From positions 1 to 19,438 of the forward strand of contig JAICSX010000040.1 in the NCBI GenBank assembly GCA_025936675.1: a stretch of 19,438 nt of DNA, in the 5' to 3' direction. Of this stretch, positions 7,136 through 14,081 are shown in pieces. Origin of the DNA: Sphingomonas sp. Lineage in GTDB: Bacteria > Pseudomonadota > Alphaproteobacteria > Sphingomonadales > Sphingomonadaceae. Each line of letters starts with the position of its first letter. Position 1 is the first letter of the stretch. The notes below the pieces were generated by a model. It did no database searches, was not told where the DNA came from, and worked only from the letters and a program-made list of their open reading frames with translations. The translations under genes and the position numbers were made by a program.

Positions 7136-8358
7136 TGGCGCTGACCATCCTTCCAAACGGCCTCAGGGTCGCGAGCCGTCCGATGCTGAGCGTCGAGACG
7201 GTTGCCGTAGGACTCTACGCTCCGACGGGATCGCGGTACGAACCCGAGCGTCTCAACGGCATCGCGCATTTGTTCGAGCATATGGTGTTCAAGGGCGCGG
7301 GCGGGCGGTCGGCGCGCGAGATCAGCGAATTGGTCGAGGATGTCGGCGGCGATCTCAATGCTTCGACCGATCGCGAGCTGACGGCATTCTACGCGACCTT
7401 GCTTGCCCCCGACCTGGAGCTCGGCGTTCGCCTGCTGGCTGACCTGGTCAGGCGGCCGCATTTCGACCCGCGCCACCTCGAGCTCGAGAAGCAGGTCGTC
7501 CTGCAGGAGCTTGCGGAGGCCCGCGATACGCCCTCGGACATGGTCTTCGAACATCTCCAGGAAGCGGCCTTTCCAAGGCAGCCGCTGGGCCGATCGGTCC
7601 TGGGCAGCGAGGCAAGCATTCGTGATATTTCCGCGGATGACCTGCGGGAGTGGTTGTCCAGTCATTACGGCCCTTCGAACCTCGTCCTCGTCGCTGCGGG
7701 TAAGCTCGAGCATCAGCAGCTCGTCGACCTTGCAGAGCAGGCGTTCGGCGAGGTGCAGGCTTGTGAACCGCCAACTGCGACGAAAGCGCAATTCGTGGGC
7801 GGCAAGAGGTTCGAGCGACGTCGAAGCGACCAGGCGCATATAGCCATCGCGACGGTTGCTCCGGCCTGGGGTGCACCGGACGCTTATGCGTCGCAGCTGT
7901 TCGCCGACGTGGTCGGCGCGAGTTCGTCGTCCCGATTGTTCCAGCAGCTGCGCGAGGAGCGGGGGCTGGCTTATTCGGTCGCCGCGGGCGTGCAGCACTT
8001 CACCGGGACGGGCATGCTCTGGGCCTATGTCGCCGCGCACCGCGAGAATGCCGACCTGGTCCGCGAGGAGGTCGAGCGGGTGCTTGCCGAAGCTGCGGCG
8101 GGCCTCGATCAGCGTGAGCTGCAGCGCGCCCGGGCAATGGCCAAGGCGGGCATGATGATGAGCCTGGAGAGCTGCTGGGGACAGGCGAGCTATCTCGCGA
8201 CGCGGCTGCTTCGCGAAGGGCAGCTTGCCGAGCCTTCGGAGCTTATCTCGCGGATCGACGCGGTGACTCTTGAGGAGGTTCGCGGGGCGGGTGCACACAT
8301 GCTGGCTGGCCCGCGGGCAATTGCATCGGTGGGCGCAAAACTCGCTCTGGCGGCGTGA
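7132..8358 (+). CDS. M16 family zinc metallopeptidase (processing-peptidase-like)
   Basis: A 408-residue single-unit M16 peptidase resembling PqqL/mitochondrial processing peptidase beta. The inverted zinc motif HLFEH is intact (H46, E49 catalytic, H50) and the distal zinc-ligand Glu lies in the LEKQVVLQELAEARD helix (~120-135). The C-terminal half carries the family's R/Y region (FQQLREERGLAYSV). There is no signal peptide, so it is probably cytoplasmic; its substrate is unknown. The start ATG at 7132 (or the adjacent 7135) overlaps the SURF1 stop; open frame upstream of 7132 lies inside SURF1 and is not family sequence. It ends in a GTGA overlap with the methyltransferase. In many sphingomonads threonine synthase (thrC) stands between SURF1 and this gene; it is absent here. 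Confidence 0.93.
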   Translation: MMALTILPNGLRVASRPMLSVETVAVGLYAPTGSRYEPERLNGIAHLFEHMVFKGAGGRSAREISELVEDVGGDLNASTDRELTAFYATLLAPDLELGVRLLADLVRRPHFDPRHLELEKQVVLQELAEARDTPSDMVFEHLQEAAFPRQPLGRSVLGSEASIRDISADDLREWLSSHYGPSNLVLVAAGKLEHQQLVDLAEQAFGEVQACEPPTATKAQFVGGKRFERRRSDQAHIAIATVAPAWGAPDAYASQLFADVVGASSSSRLFQQLREERGLAYSVAAGVQHFTGTGMLWAYVAAHRENADLVREEVERVLAEAAAGLDQRELQRARAMAKAGMMMSLESCWGQASYLATRLLREGQLAEPSELISRIDAVTLEEVRGAGAHMLAGPRAIASVGAKLALAA

Positions 8359-9218
8359 CGGATCTTCAGACGATCATTGCCGAACCCTGGCAAGACTGGG
8401 GACTCGTCGACTGCGGCACTGGCCAGAAGCTGGAGCGATACGGTTCGTACAAGGTGGTTCGGCCCGAACCACAGGCGATGTGGGCGCCAGCGCGCGCGGA
8501 TTGGGATCCCGACGCGACCTTCGTTCCGGGTTCTGACGAGGAAGGCGGCGGTCGCTGGGTGCAGCATCGTCCGGTGCCGCGGCAGTGGGAATTGTCGCGC
8601 GGCGAAGTAAAGTTCAACGCGTCGCTGACGCCGTTCCGGCACCTCGGGTTCTTCCCGGACATGGCGCCGCAATGGGACTGGATGCGCGAGCGCTCGACCG
8701 ATGCCGACGTGCTCAACCTATTCGGTTATACGGGTGTCGGCACCTTGCAGTTGAGCGAAGCCGGCGCGCGGATGGTCCATGTCGACGCGTCGAAAAAGTC
8801 GGTTGAGCAGGGCAAGGAGAATGCGCGCGTCTCTGGCATGGACGACCGGCCGATCCGCTGGATCGTCGATGATGCGAGCAAGTTCGCCGCGCGCGAAGTG
8901 CGACGCGAGCGACGCTACGAGGGCATCCTGCTCGACCCGCCAAAGTTTGGCCGTGGACCTGAAGGGGAAATCTGGCGGCTGGAGGAAAATCTCGCGCATT
9001 TGCTAGCCGACTGCCGGCGACTGCTCGACGAGAAGAGCCGCTTCCTGGTGCTCACGGTCTATGCAGTGCGCATGTCCGCGCTCGCCATCGGCGAGCTGGT
9101 AAAGCAGACGCTCGGCGATCTCGGAGGCAAAGTCGAGATGGGTGAGATGGCCGTCCGCGAGGAGGCGAGGGGCCTGCTTCTCCCAACAGCGATCTTCGCG
9201 CGCTGGAGCCGCGACTAG
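8355..9218 (+). CDS. class I SAM-dependent rRNA-type methyltransferase (RlmI-like)
   Basis: A 287-residue methyltransferase. Motif I is VLNLFGYTGVGTL (~119-131), the SAM-ribose acidic residue lies in VHVDASKKSVEQGKEN (~141-156), and motif IV is LLDPPKFGRG (~192-201), the DPPKF form typical of RlmI/RlmK-like 23S rRNA methyltransferases. The N-terminal PUA domain of E. coli RlmI is not evident; instead ~100 residues of RNA-binding-like sequence precede the Rossmann fold. The substrate cannot be told from sequence. The GTG start overlaps the M16 stop by four bases. Its TAG stop lies in a CTAG palindrome that also supplies the TAG stop of convergent ccmB. Confidence 0.88.
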   Translation: MTDLQTIIAEPWQDWGLVDCGTGQKLERYGSYKVVRPEPQAMWAPARADWDPDATFVPGSDEEGGGRWVQHRPVPRQWELSRGEVKFNASLTPFRHLGFFPDMAPQWDWMRERSTDADVLNLFGYTGVGTLQLSEAGARMVHVDASKKSVEQGKENARVSGMDDRPIRWIVDDASKFAAREVRRERRYEGILLDPPKFGRGPEGEIWRLEENLAHLLADCRRLLDEKSRFLVLTVYAVRMSALAIGELVKQTLGDLGGKVEMGEMAVREEARGLLLPTAIFARWSRD

Positions 9219-9832
9219 CTTCGAGCAGCCCTGATCGCGGCGCCCGCGACGAAGGGTGCTCCAGCGGTCAGCAGAAGTGACACCGCCGCCTCGAGGAGCA
9301 GAGCTTGGGAAGCGCCGAAAATCAGCAGCGGGACCGCTAGCGGAAGAAGCAGTAGGCTGGCCAAGGATCCCGCTCGCGGAAGGCCCGCCGTGACAGAAGC
9401 GACTGCGACGGCGAGGGCCGCCAGCGCCGGAGTCCCGATCAGCAGCGCGAGCTCGGTTCGGGCAAGGGAGGAACCTTCCATCGCGAGAAGCGCCGAAGCT
9501 GGAATGGCTGCGATGAGAAGCAGCGGCGCGAAGGTCATCCAATGCGCAATGATCTTCGCGAACGCGATGCTCTCTTCCGCAACACCGTGGAGAAAAAGCT
9601 GGTCGAGCATTCCATCCGCGCGGTCGGGCTCGATCAAGCGTTCGATCGGAAGCAGCGCCGCGGTCAGTGCGGAGATCCATAAGATTCCGGGGCCGACGCG
9701 TCCCAACAACTGGGCATCCGGACCTAAGGCAAATGGCACCAGGGCTGCAACCAGCAGGAAGAAGGCGATCGGCAGCCACGCCGCGCCGGCGAAGCCCCGC
9801 CGCACATCGCGCAAGATAAGCGCTGCGATCAC
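9215..9832 (-). CDS. ccmB: heme exporter protein CcmB (cytochrome c maturation)
   Basis: Membrane subunit of the CcmAB ABC complex, which uses ATP to release heme-loaded CcmE during c-type cytochrome maturation. It has about six hydrophobic segments, with family signatures FFLLVAALVPFALGPD near the N terminus and LWISALTAALLPIERLIEPDRADGMLDQL in the first third; the length (205 residues) is close to the usual ~220. The GTG at 9832 is preferred: it overlaps the ccmA stop as GTGA, like other joins here, and gives the family-like start IAALILRD. An ATG at 9856 (eight extra residues) is the alternative. Convergent with the methyltransferase; the stops share the CTAG at 9215-9218. Confidence 0.9.
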   Translation of the reverse strand: MIAALILRDVRRGFAGAAWLPIAFFLLVAALVPFALGPDAQLLGRVGPGILWISALTAALLPIERLIEPDRADGMLDQLFLHGVAEESIAFAKIIAHWMTFAPLLLIAAIPASALLAMEGSSLARTELALLIGTPALAALAVAVASVTAGLPRAGSLASLLLLPLAVPLLIFGASQALLLEAAVSLLLTAGAPFVAGAAIRAARS

Positions 9833-10380
9833 CGCGACAGATCCAGCCGGCGCCATTCGCTCGCGAGCGCCAGGTGCGATGCGGCGAGCACCGCGCCACC
9901 CGAAGCGCGGTGCCGATCGATCAGTGAGGCGAGCCGCTCGGCTCCGTCCGGGTCGAGTCCGTTGAACGGCTCGTCGAGAAGCCAAAGAGGCGCAGAGGAC
10001 GCCGCCACGCGGGCGAGGGTGGCGCGCTTGAGCTGCCCCGTCGAAAGCAGCCGCACCGGCACGTCGGCGAGCGGCGTCACCCCGAGCGCATCCATCGCCT
10101 GATCAATGTCACCGCCCCAGAAGGTGAGCGCTCGCCGAAGCGGCAGCTCGCGATCGATTGCGAGCTTGTCGTCCGCTAGAGCAACTTCCGCTCGCTTTAT
10201 GCTGCCGCGCTCCGCGCGGAGCAGCCCCGCGGCCAGGCGGATCAGGCTCGACTTGCCGCTACCATTGGGGCCCGCAACCTGCAGCGCCTGTCCCGGTCCG
10301 AGCTCCAGGTCCAGATCCTGGAATAGCAGTCGCCCGCCGCGACGAAGCGCGACCTTGTCGAACCGAAGCAGCGTGCTCAC
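9829..10380 (-). CDS. ccmA: heme exporter ATP-binding protein CcmA
   Basis: ATPase of the CcmAB exporter for cytochrome c maturation. The compact 183-residue ABC protein has Walker A GPNGSGKS (37-44), signature LSTGQLKRA (112-120), Walker B PLWLLDEP with catalytic E137, the D-loop NGLDPDG, and the switch His in ASHL (H169). This is slightly short for the family (~200) but all catalytic motifs are intact. It starts with GTG at 10380, in a GTGA overlap with the stop of the metallopeptidase gene, and ends in a GTGA overlap with ccmB, so the three genes form a translationally coupled operon. The frame continues upstream inside the peptidase gene without ABC character, so that part is excluded. 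Confidence 0.93.
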   Translation of the reverse strand: MSTLLRFDKVALRRGGRLLFQDLDLELGPGQALQVAGPNGSGKSSLIRLAAGLLRAERGSIKRAEVALADDKLAIDRELPLRRALTFWGGDIDQAMDALGVTPLADVPVRLLSTGQLKRATLARVAASSAPLWLLDEPFNGLDPDGAERLASLIDRHRASGGAVLAASHLALASEWRRLDLSR

Positions 10381-10787
10381 TCGGCGTCGCGCTCCAGCGC
10401 GTGCATGTCGTCGTCCGAAAAGCCGAAATGGTGCCCGACTTCGTGGATGACGATGTGGCTTACGAGCTGCTCCAGGCTGAACGGCGTGGAGCGCCATTCG
10501 GCGATGATCGGCCTCAAGTAGAGCGTGATCCGCTCTGGAAGCGTCCCCGATTGCTGGGCGCTCTGCCGGTTGAGTGAGATGCCTTCGTAGAGGCCGCTAA
10601 GCTGCATCGGATGATTGAGCCCGACGTGCCTTGCCGTGTCCGGATCGGCGACTTCCTCGATCATCAGAACGATATCGCCGAGGCTCTCGGCGAAGGGCGA
10701 AGGAAGACGCCGCAAAGTCTCTCGCGCGATGCCATCAATGTCGGCTGTGGACGGCGTTCGGCCGGAGAGGCGCTCGGCGGGTGTCAT
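10377..10787 (-). CDS. zincin-like metallopeptidase family protein (PF06262/DUF1025 type)
   Basis: A 136-residue protein with the zinc-peptidase motif HEVGHHFGFSDDD (H115, E116 catalytic base, H119, third ligand probably D125). This is the hallmark of the minimal-gluzincin family often annotated as metallopeptidase family protein. The upstream strand ERITLYLRPI and the helix LEQLVSHIVI fit the family fold. It is cytoplasmic with no signal peptide; the physiological substrate is unknown. It is the first gene of the ccmA-ccmB operon, with the next start overlapping its stop. The ATG at 10787 is the only upstream start giving the normal length. Confidence 0.9.
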   Translation of the reverse strand: MTPAERLSGRTPSTADIDGIARETLRRLPSPFAESLGDIVLMIEEVADPDTARHVGLNHPMQLSGLYEGISLNRQSAQQSGTLPERITLYLRPIIAEWRSTPFSLEQLVSHIVIHEVGHHFGFSDDDMHALERDAE

Positions 10788-10875
10788 TGCCGATGGACGT
10801 AGGGGCGGGCGTTACGCCGGGCAACCTTGCCCGTCCGCGCCTTGCCCCTTAGATGCGCGCCTTCCAGGAGAAAGC

Positions 10876-10966
10876 GGAGCGGTGGCCGAGTGGTCGAAGG
10901 CGCTCGCCTGGAAAGTGAGTATACGGCAAAACCGTATCGAGGGTTCGAATCCCTCCCGCTCCGCCA
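10876..10966 (+). tRNA. tRNA-Ser (anticodon GGA)
   Basis: Class II tRNA folded by eye: acceptor GGAGCGG (10876-10882) pairs with CCGCTCC (10956-10962), followed by discriminator G and encoded CCA. The anticodon stem CTCGC/GTGAG encloses the loop CTGGAAA with anticodon GGA at 10910-10912. The long variable arm is TACGG-CAAAA-CCGTA. The T-arm GAGGG/CCCTC encloses TTCGAAT. It reads serine UCC/UCU codons. It borders the integrase element, and its 3' end is the likely integration target. Confidence 0.97.
10941..10966 (+). other. putative attachment site at the 3' end of tRNA-Ser
   Basis: The T-arm/acceptor 3' part of a tRNA followed 142 bases later by a P4-type integrase reading away from the tRNA is the classical attL layout; integration restores the tRNA. 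I found no second copy of this sequence further right in the window, so the partner site, if it exists, is outside or lost. Confidence 0.5.
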
Positions 10967-11107
10967 GCTGCAGCGTTCGTCACAGTTCGCGGGCGTTCGT
11001 AGAAAACCTCGCAAATTAGCCATTTTCTTGTTATAAGGCACTCGCGACTGGCTGCCGGCGTTCGCCTAAAGCCAATGCAAAGTGTGGTAATGGATGGGTA
11101 ATAATTT

Positions 11108-12304
11108 GTGCTCACGGTTAGGAAAATCGCGAGTCTGAGGGAAGGCCGGCATTCGGACGGCAACGGCTTGTCGCTGCTCGTCAAACCGTCCGGCTCCCGT
11201 TCTTGGGTGCTCCGAGTCCAGCACAACGGACGTCGACGCGACTATGGCTTAGGCGCGGCCATTACCGAGCCCATCCATTTCGATATTCCGATCGAAAAAA
11301 GAAAGTCGCTCACACTCGCCCAGGCGCGCGAAAAGGCACGCATCTGGCGCGAGCTCGCGAAAGCCGGCTTCAATCCATCAGCAGTCTGGCGCAGCAAAAA
11401 CGAAACGACGCCCTCATTTCAGAAGGTGGCCGAGGAATATCACGCTGAGGTCTCCAAAGGCTGGCGCAACGGCAAGCACGGCGACCAATGGCTTGCCACC
11501 CTCAAGACCTATGCATTTCCGCTCATCGGTGACGTGTCAGTCGATGAAGTCGACGCCCGAATGATCCAGCGGGTGCTCGGGCCAATCTGGTTGAGCAAGG
11601 GCGAGACGGCGCGGCGCGTTCGTCAGCGAATCGGCTCGGTCCTGGACTATGCCCACGGCAAGGGATGGCGCGAGAGCGAAGCGCCGATGCGGGCCGTCAA
11701 CCAGCTGCTGGGCGGGATTAAGCAACCGAGAGCCGGAAATTTCGCTGCAATGCCCTACAAGGATCTGCCGAGGTTCGTGGCGAAGCTTCGCCAAGGCGAC
11801 TTCGCCGTTGGGCGCCTCGCGCTTCAATTCCTCATTCTCACCGCGGCTCGCTCCGGTGAAGTGCGCAAAGCACGGTGGCGGCATATCGATCCGGAGACGA
11901 AGGAGTGGCAAGTCCCTGCCGACAACGCCAAGACAGGCCGATTACACATCGTCCCGCTCGTTCCTGCGGCCATGGCAATCCTTGAACAGATCCGCGGCGC
12001 CTTTGGCATCGATCCTGACGATTACGTCTTTCCTGGTCTGGGTGGCCAGATGAGCGATGCCACTCTCGCAAAAGTGGTGCGCACAATGTGCAGCGAGCGC
12101 TTTACCGTTCACGGATTTCGCTCGAGCTTTCGGGATTGGGCGGCTGAGAGCGCCTTCGCCGATTCATGGGCAGAGGCCGCGTTGGCGCACACCAACCCCA
12201 ATCGCACCGAAAGCGCATACCGACGCACGACGTTTTTCGATCAGCGCCGTGACACGCTCATGCCTGCTTGGGCTAACTTCCTGCTTGGAGGGGCTGCCGA
12301 ATAA
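11108..12304 (+). CDS. P4-type tyrosine integrase (DUF4102 family)
   Basis: A 398-residue site-specific recombinase that inserts and excises the element at a tRNA. Residues 1-~95 are the DUF4102 DNA-binding domain (GRHSDGNGLSLLVKPSGSRSW, DYGLGA, LTLAQAREKA), ~100-200 the SAM-like core-binding domain, and ~210-398 the catalytic domain. All active-site residues are visible: R248 (TAARSGEVR), H335 and R338 (VHGFRSSFRDW), H361 (ALAHTNP) and nucleophile Y371 (ESAYRRTTFF). The chosen start is GTG at 11108, the only one giving the full N-terminal domain; the family often has a few more residues, so the exact start is not certain. Intact and probably functional by sequence. Confidence 0.93.
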   Translation: MLTVRKIASLREGRHSDGNGLSLLVKPSGSRSWVLRVQHNGRRRDYGLGAAITEPIHFDIPIEKRKSLTLAQAREKARIWRELAKAGFNPSAVWRSKNETTPSFQKVAEEYHAEVSKGWRNGKHGDQWLATLKTYAFPLIGDVSVDEVDARMIQRVLGPIWLSKGETARRVRQRIGSVLDYAHGKGWRESEAPMRAVNQLLGGIKQPRAGNFAAMPYKDLPRFVAKLRQGDFAVGRLALQFLILTAARSGEVRKARWRHIDPETKEWQVPADNAKTGRLHIVPLVPAAMAILEQIRGAFGIDPDDYVFPGLGGQMSDATLAKVVRTMCSERFTVHGFRSSFRDWAAESAFADSWAEAALAHTNPNRTESAYRRTTFFDQRRDTLMPAWANFLLGGAAE

Positions 12305-12339
12305 ATGGCAGATTTTAGCCATTCTTCGTATGCGCAGAT

Positions 12340-12368
12340 TTGCATTTGTTCTTGTTTTGTGCTATACT
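12340..12368 (+). promoter_or_regulatory. candidate sigma-70 promoter for the recombinase/glycosylase operon
   Basis: TTGCAT at 12340-12345 and TATACT at 12363-12368, separated by exactly 17 bases in an AT-rich stretch unlike the surrounding GC-rich DNA. Transcription would start near 12375, about 45 bases before the ATG at 12419. Strong by consensus match; unproven. Confidence 0.6.
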
Positions 12369-12376
12369 GTATTTGT

Positions 12377-12393
12377 TGCACACTAACTGTGCA
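12377..12393 (+). promoter_or_regulatory. dyad at the predicted transcription start (candidate operator)
   Basis: Perfect inverted repeat TGCACA-N5-TGTGCA immediately downstream of the candidate -10 box, where a repressor would block initiation. No regulator gene is obvious nearby, so the binder is unknown. Confidence 0.45.
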
Positions 12394-12418
12394 GAGCGCT
12401 TCAACATAGGGATAGCAG

Positions 12419-12997
12419 ATGGGTATGCCAGCAAAGGTGTTGGCGCCGCGCGAACTGTGCCGCTTGGAAAGGCGAGCCGCGCGCGGGCGCTATGCGCACC
12501 GAAACAAAGTGATGGTCCTACTCAGCTTCAAAGCAGGATTGCGCGCATGTGAAATTGCGGGGCTCGACTGGTCGATGGTGCTGGAGCCCAACGGACGCGT
12601 CGGTAGGTCGCTGACTGTCGCCAGTGGTATTGCGAAAAATGGCCGCGCCCGGCGGCTGCCGCTCCACGAAGAGCTGAGGTCGGCACTCGAGGTACTGAAC
12701 AAGCAATCCGGGCGGCCTCGCTTTGGCCCCGTCATTCAATCACAACGCGGCAAGGCGATGACGCCGCGGAGCGTCGTCAATTGGTTCAAGCAATTATACC
12801 AGGAGCTGGGTCTCGATGGCTGCTCGTCGCATTCAGGGCGACGCACGTTCATCACGCTTGCGGCAAGGCTGATATCGCGCGCTGGCGGGTCGTTGCGCGA
12901 TGTCCAGGAGCTGGCTGGCCACAGCGATTTGGCGACGACCCAGCGCTACATCGAGGGGGACAGGGATGCCCAGCGTAAGCTGGTAGCGATGCTGTGA
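12419..12997 (+). CDS. short tyrosine recombinase consisting of the catalytic domain only
   Basis: A 192-residue XerC/D-like recombinase without the usual N-terminal core-binding domain. The whole catalytic set is present: R42 (KAGLRACEIAGLDW), K73 in the beta-hairpin (IAKNGRARRLP), H138 and R141 (SSHSGRRTFIT), H168 (ELAGHSDL) and nucleophile Y177 (TTQRYIEGD). Such short integrases recur in sphingomonad plasmids and islands from my memory of the family; how they bind DNA without the clamp domain is unclear. The start ATG at 12419 lies ~45 bases downstream of the candidate promoter. The stop overlaps the next GTG by four bases (GTGA), tying it to the glycosylase-like gene. Confidence 0.88.
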   Translation: MGMPAKVLAPRELCRLERRAARGRYAHRNKVMVLLSFKAGLRACEIAGLDWSMVLEPNGRVGRSLTVASGIAKNGRARRLPLHEELRSALEVLNKQSGRPRFGPVIQSQRGKAMTPRSVVNWFKQLYQELGLDGCSSHSGRRTFITLAARLISRAGGSLRDVQELAGHSDLATTQRYIEGDRDAQRKLVAML

Positions 12998-13605
12998 TTA
13001 CGCTGAAGCGCTTTCGACGCATCGAGCGGGCACTCGAGGAGGCGGGCTATGTCGCCGACAATGCATGGGCTGAGCAGCTGCGGCCGCCAGTCGACGCTGA
13101 CCAGTTCGCCGAAGCGGCAGTCTACGTGATCGTCAACTCGGGAATGCAGTACAGCGTGGCACAGGACATATTTGGGCGCTGTATTGAAGCGTTATGGGCA
13201 AGAGGCAGCGCCCGCAGAGTTTTCGGCCATGTCGGAAAGGTGCGCGCCATCGATCAGATTTGGAAACATCGAAAGGAGCTATTCGATGCCTACAGGCTGG
13301 CCAACGACAAGCTCGAGTTTTGCCAGTCGCTGCCGTGGATTGGACCAGTAACGAGCCATCATTTGGCAAAGGATTTGGGCGTTGATGCCGCGAAACCTGA
13401 TGTTCACCTCTCCAGGCTCGCTCGAAGGGACAAAACCAGTGTGGCCCGCCTCTGCGCGCGACTAGCGAGGCAAACCGGTTACCGCCTGGCGACGGTCGAT
13501 ACGATCCTGTGGAGAGCGTGCGCGACGGGGATCCTCAATTCCAAGCAATATGAAGCCAAAGGCTGGCGAGCGGCTTTTCGCGGCATTCCAAAGACCCAGC
13601 ATTAG
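12994..13605 (+). CDS. HhH-GPD DNA-glycosylase-like protein
   Basis: A 203-residue protein. The central segment matches the helix-hairpin-helix/GPD signature of base-excision DNA glycosylases: LPWIGPVTSHHLAKDLGV (113-130; hairpin LPxIGP at 113-118) followed by the PDVH loop with D136, the position of the catalytic Asp. The helix VDTILWRACATG (~168-179) and the N-terminal AAVYVIVNSGMQYSVA fit the all-helical glycosylase fold. No Fe-S cluster Cys set is present, and no catalytic Lys of EndoIII type is evident next to the hairpin, suggesting a monofunctional enzyme if active. It is translationally coupled (GTGA) to the short recombinase. Likely a DNA-processing or defence partner; substrate unknown. 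Fold call moderate, activity unproven. Confidence 0.65.
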   Translation: MITLKRFRRIERALEEAGYVADNAWAEQLRPPVDADQFAEAAVYVIVNSGMQYSVAQDIFGRCIEALWARGSARRVFGHVGKVRAIDQIWKHRKELFDAYRLANDKLEFCQSLPWIGPVTSHHLAKDLGVDAAKPDVHLSRLARRDKTSVARLCARLARQTGYRLATVDTILWRACATGILNSKQYEAKGWRAAFRGIPKTQH

Positions 13606-13644
13606 CGGACCACGTCCAGCTAGTTCCTGAAGACTGAAAACCAC

Positions 13645-13681
13645 CAATTCGGCGGCCGCGCCGCCGGAGACGGGCGAATTG
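13645..13681. promoter_or_regulatory. nested dyad upstream of the DUF3768 gene
   Basis: Outer arms CAATTCG (13645-13651) and CGAATTG (13675-13681) enclose an inner perfect 7-bp hairpin CGGCGGC-CGC-GCCGCCG (13650-13666). It lies 40 bases after the glycosylase-like gene and ~30 bases before the DUF3768 start, with no T-tract. It could end the upstream transcript or bind a regulator of the downstream genes. Confidence 0.45.
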
Positions 13682-13712
13682 CGCCCAAAACACCCCAACG
13701 ATGGAGGCATCA

Positions 13713-14078
13713 ATGGCAAGCACCATAGAGTCGAGTTGTGCCCACGAGGTTCCGCGCGCCGAGCGGATTGCGCGGCTCAACGACGAGCTTCGAACCCAGG
13801 GCACGGGCGGGCAGATTGTCATCACTCGAGGAGTTCACGACCTCACCGGCGCAGACGTGTCCGAACTACTCCTGGCGCTTGCCGGCTTCAGCGATTTTGA
13901 TGCCGACAGCGATCCTCACGGCGAGCGTGACTTTGGGCTGTTCGACTTTCGCGGTCGCGAGCTCATGTGGAAAGTCGATTACTACGGCGACGCCGAGTTT
14001 CGTTTTGGCTCAAACGACCCGGCCAATCCCGACGTCACTCACCGGGTCCTGACAGTGTTGCTGGCGGAAGAGTATTGA
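13713..14078 (+). CDS. DUF3768 domain-containing protein
   Basis: A 121-residue protein of a family common on alphaproteobacterial plasmids and integrative elements. Hallmarks: IARLNDELR near the N terminus, GGQIVITRGVHDL, the acidic DFDADSDPHGERDFG centre, and MWKVDYYGDAEFRFGSNDPANPDVTHRVLTVLLAEEY at the C terminus, in which DYY and the terminal LAEEY are characteristic. No function is known. The ATG at 13713 is preferred over 13701 because GGAGG (13703-13707) stands five bases before it. The next gene begins three bases after the stop, so they are probably co-translated. Confidence 0.85.
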   Translation: MASTIESSCAHEVPRAERIARLNDELRTQGTGGQIVITRGVHDLTGADVSELLLALAGFSDFDADSDPHGERDFGLFDFRGRELMWKVDYYGDAEFRFGSNDPANPDVTHRVLTVLLAEEY

Positions 14079-14081
14079 ACC

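Noticed and set aside
7084..8298. Long minus-strand open frame opposite the M16 gene
   Set aside because: A shadow caused by high GC; no recognisable domain, and the plus strand carries a complete peptidase.
10818..10833. CGGGCAA/TTGCCCG inverted repeat upstream of tRNA-Ser
   Set aside because: Only 2-4 bases of loop and no T-tract; too weak to assign a function.
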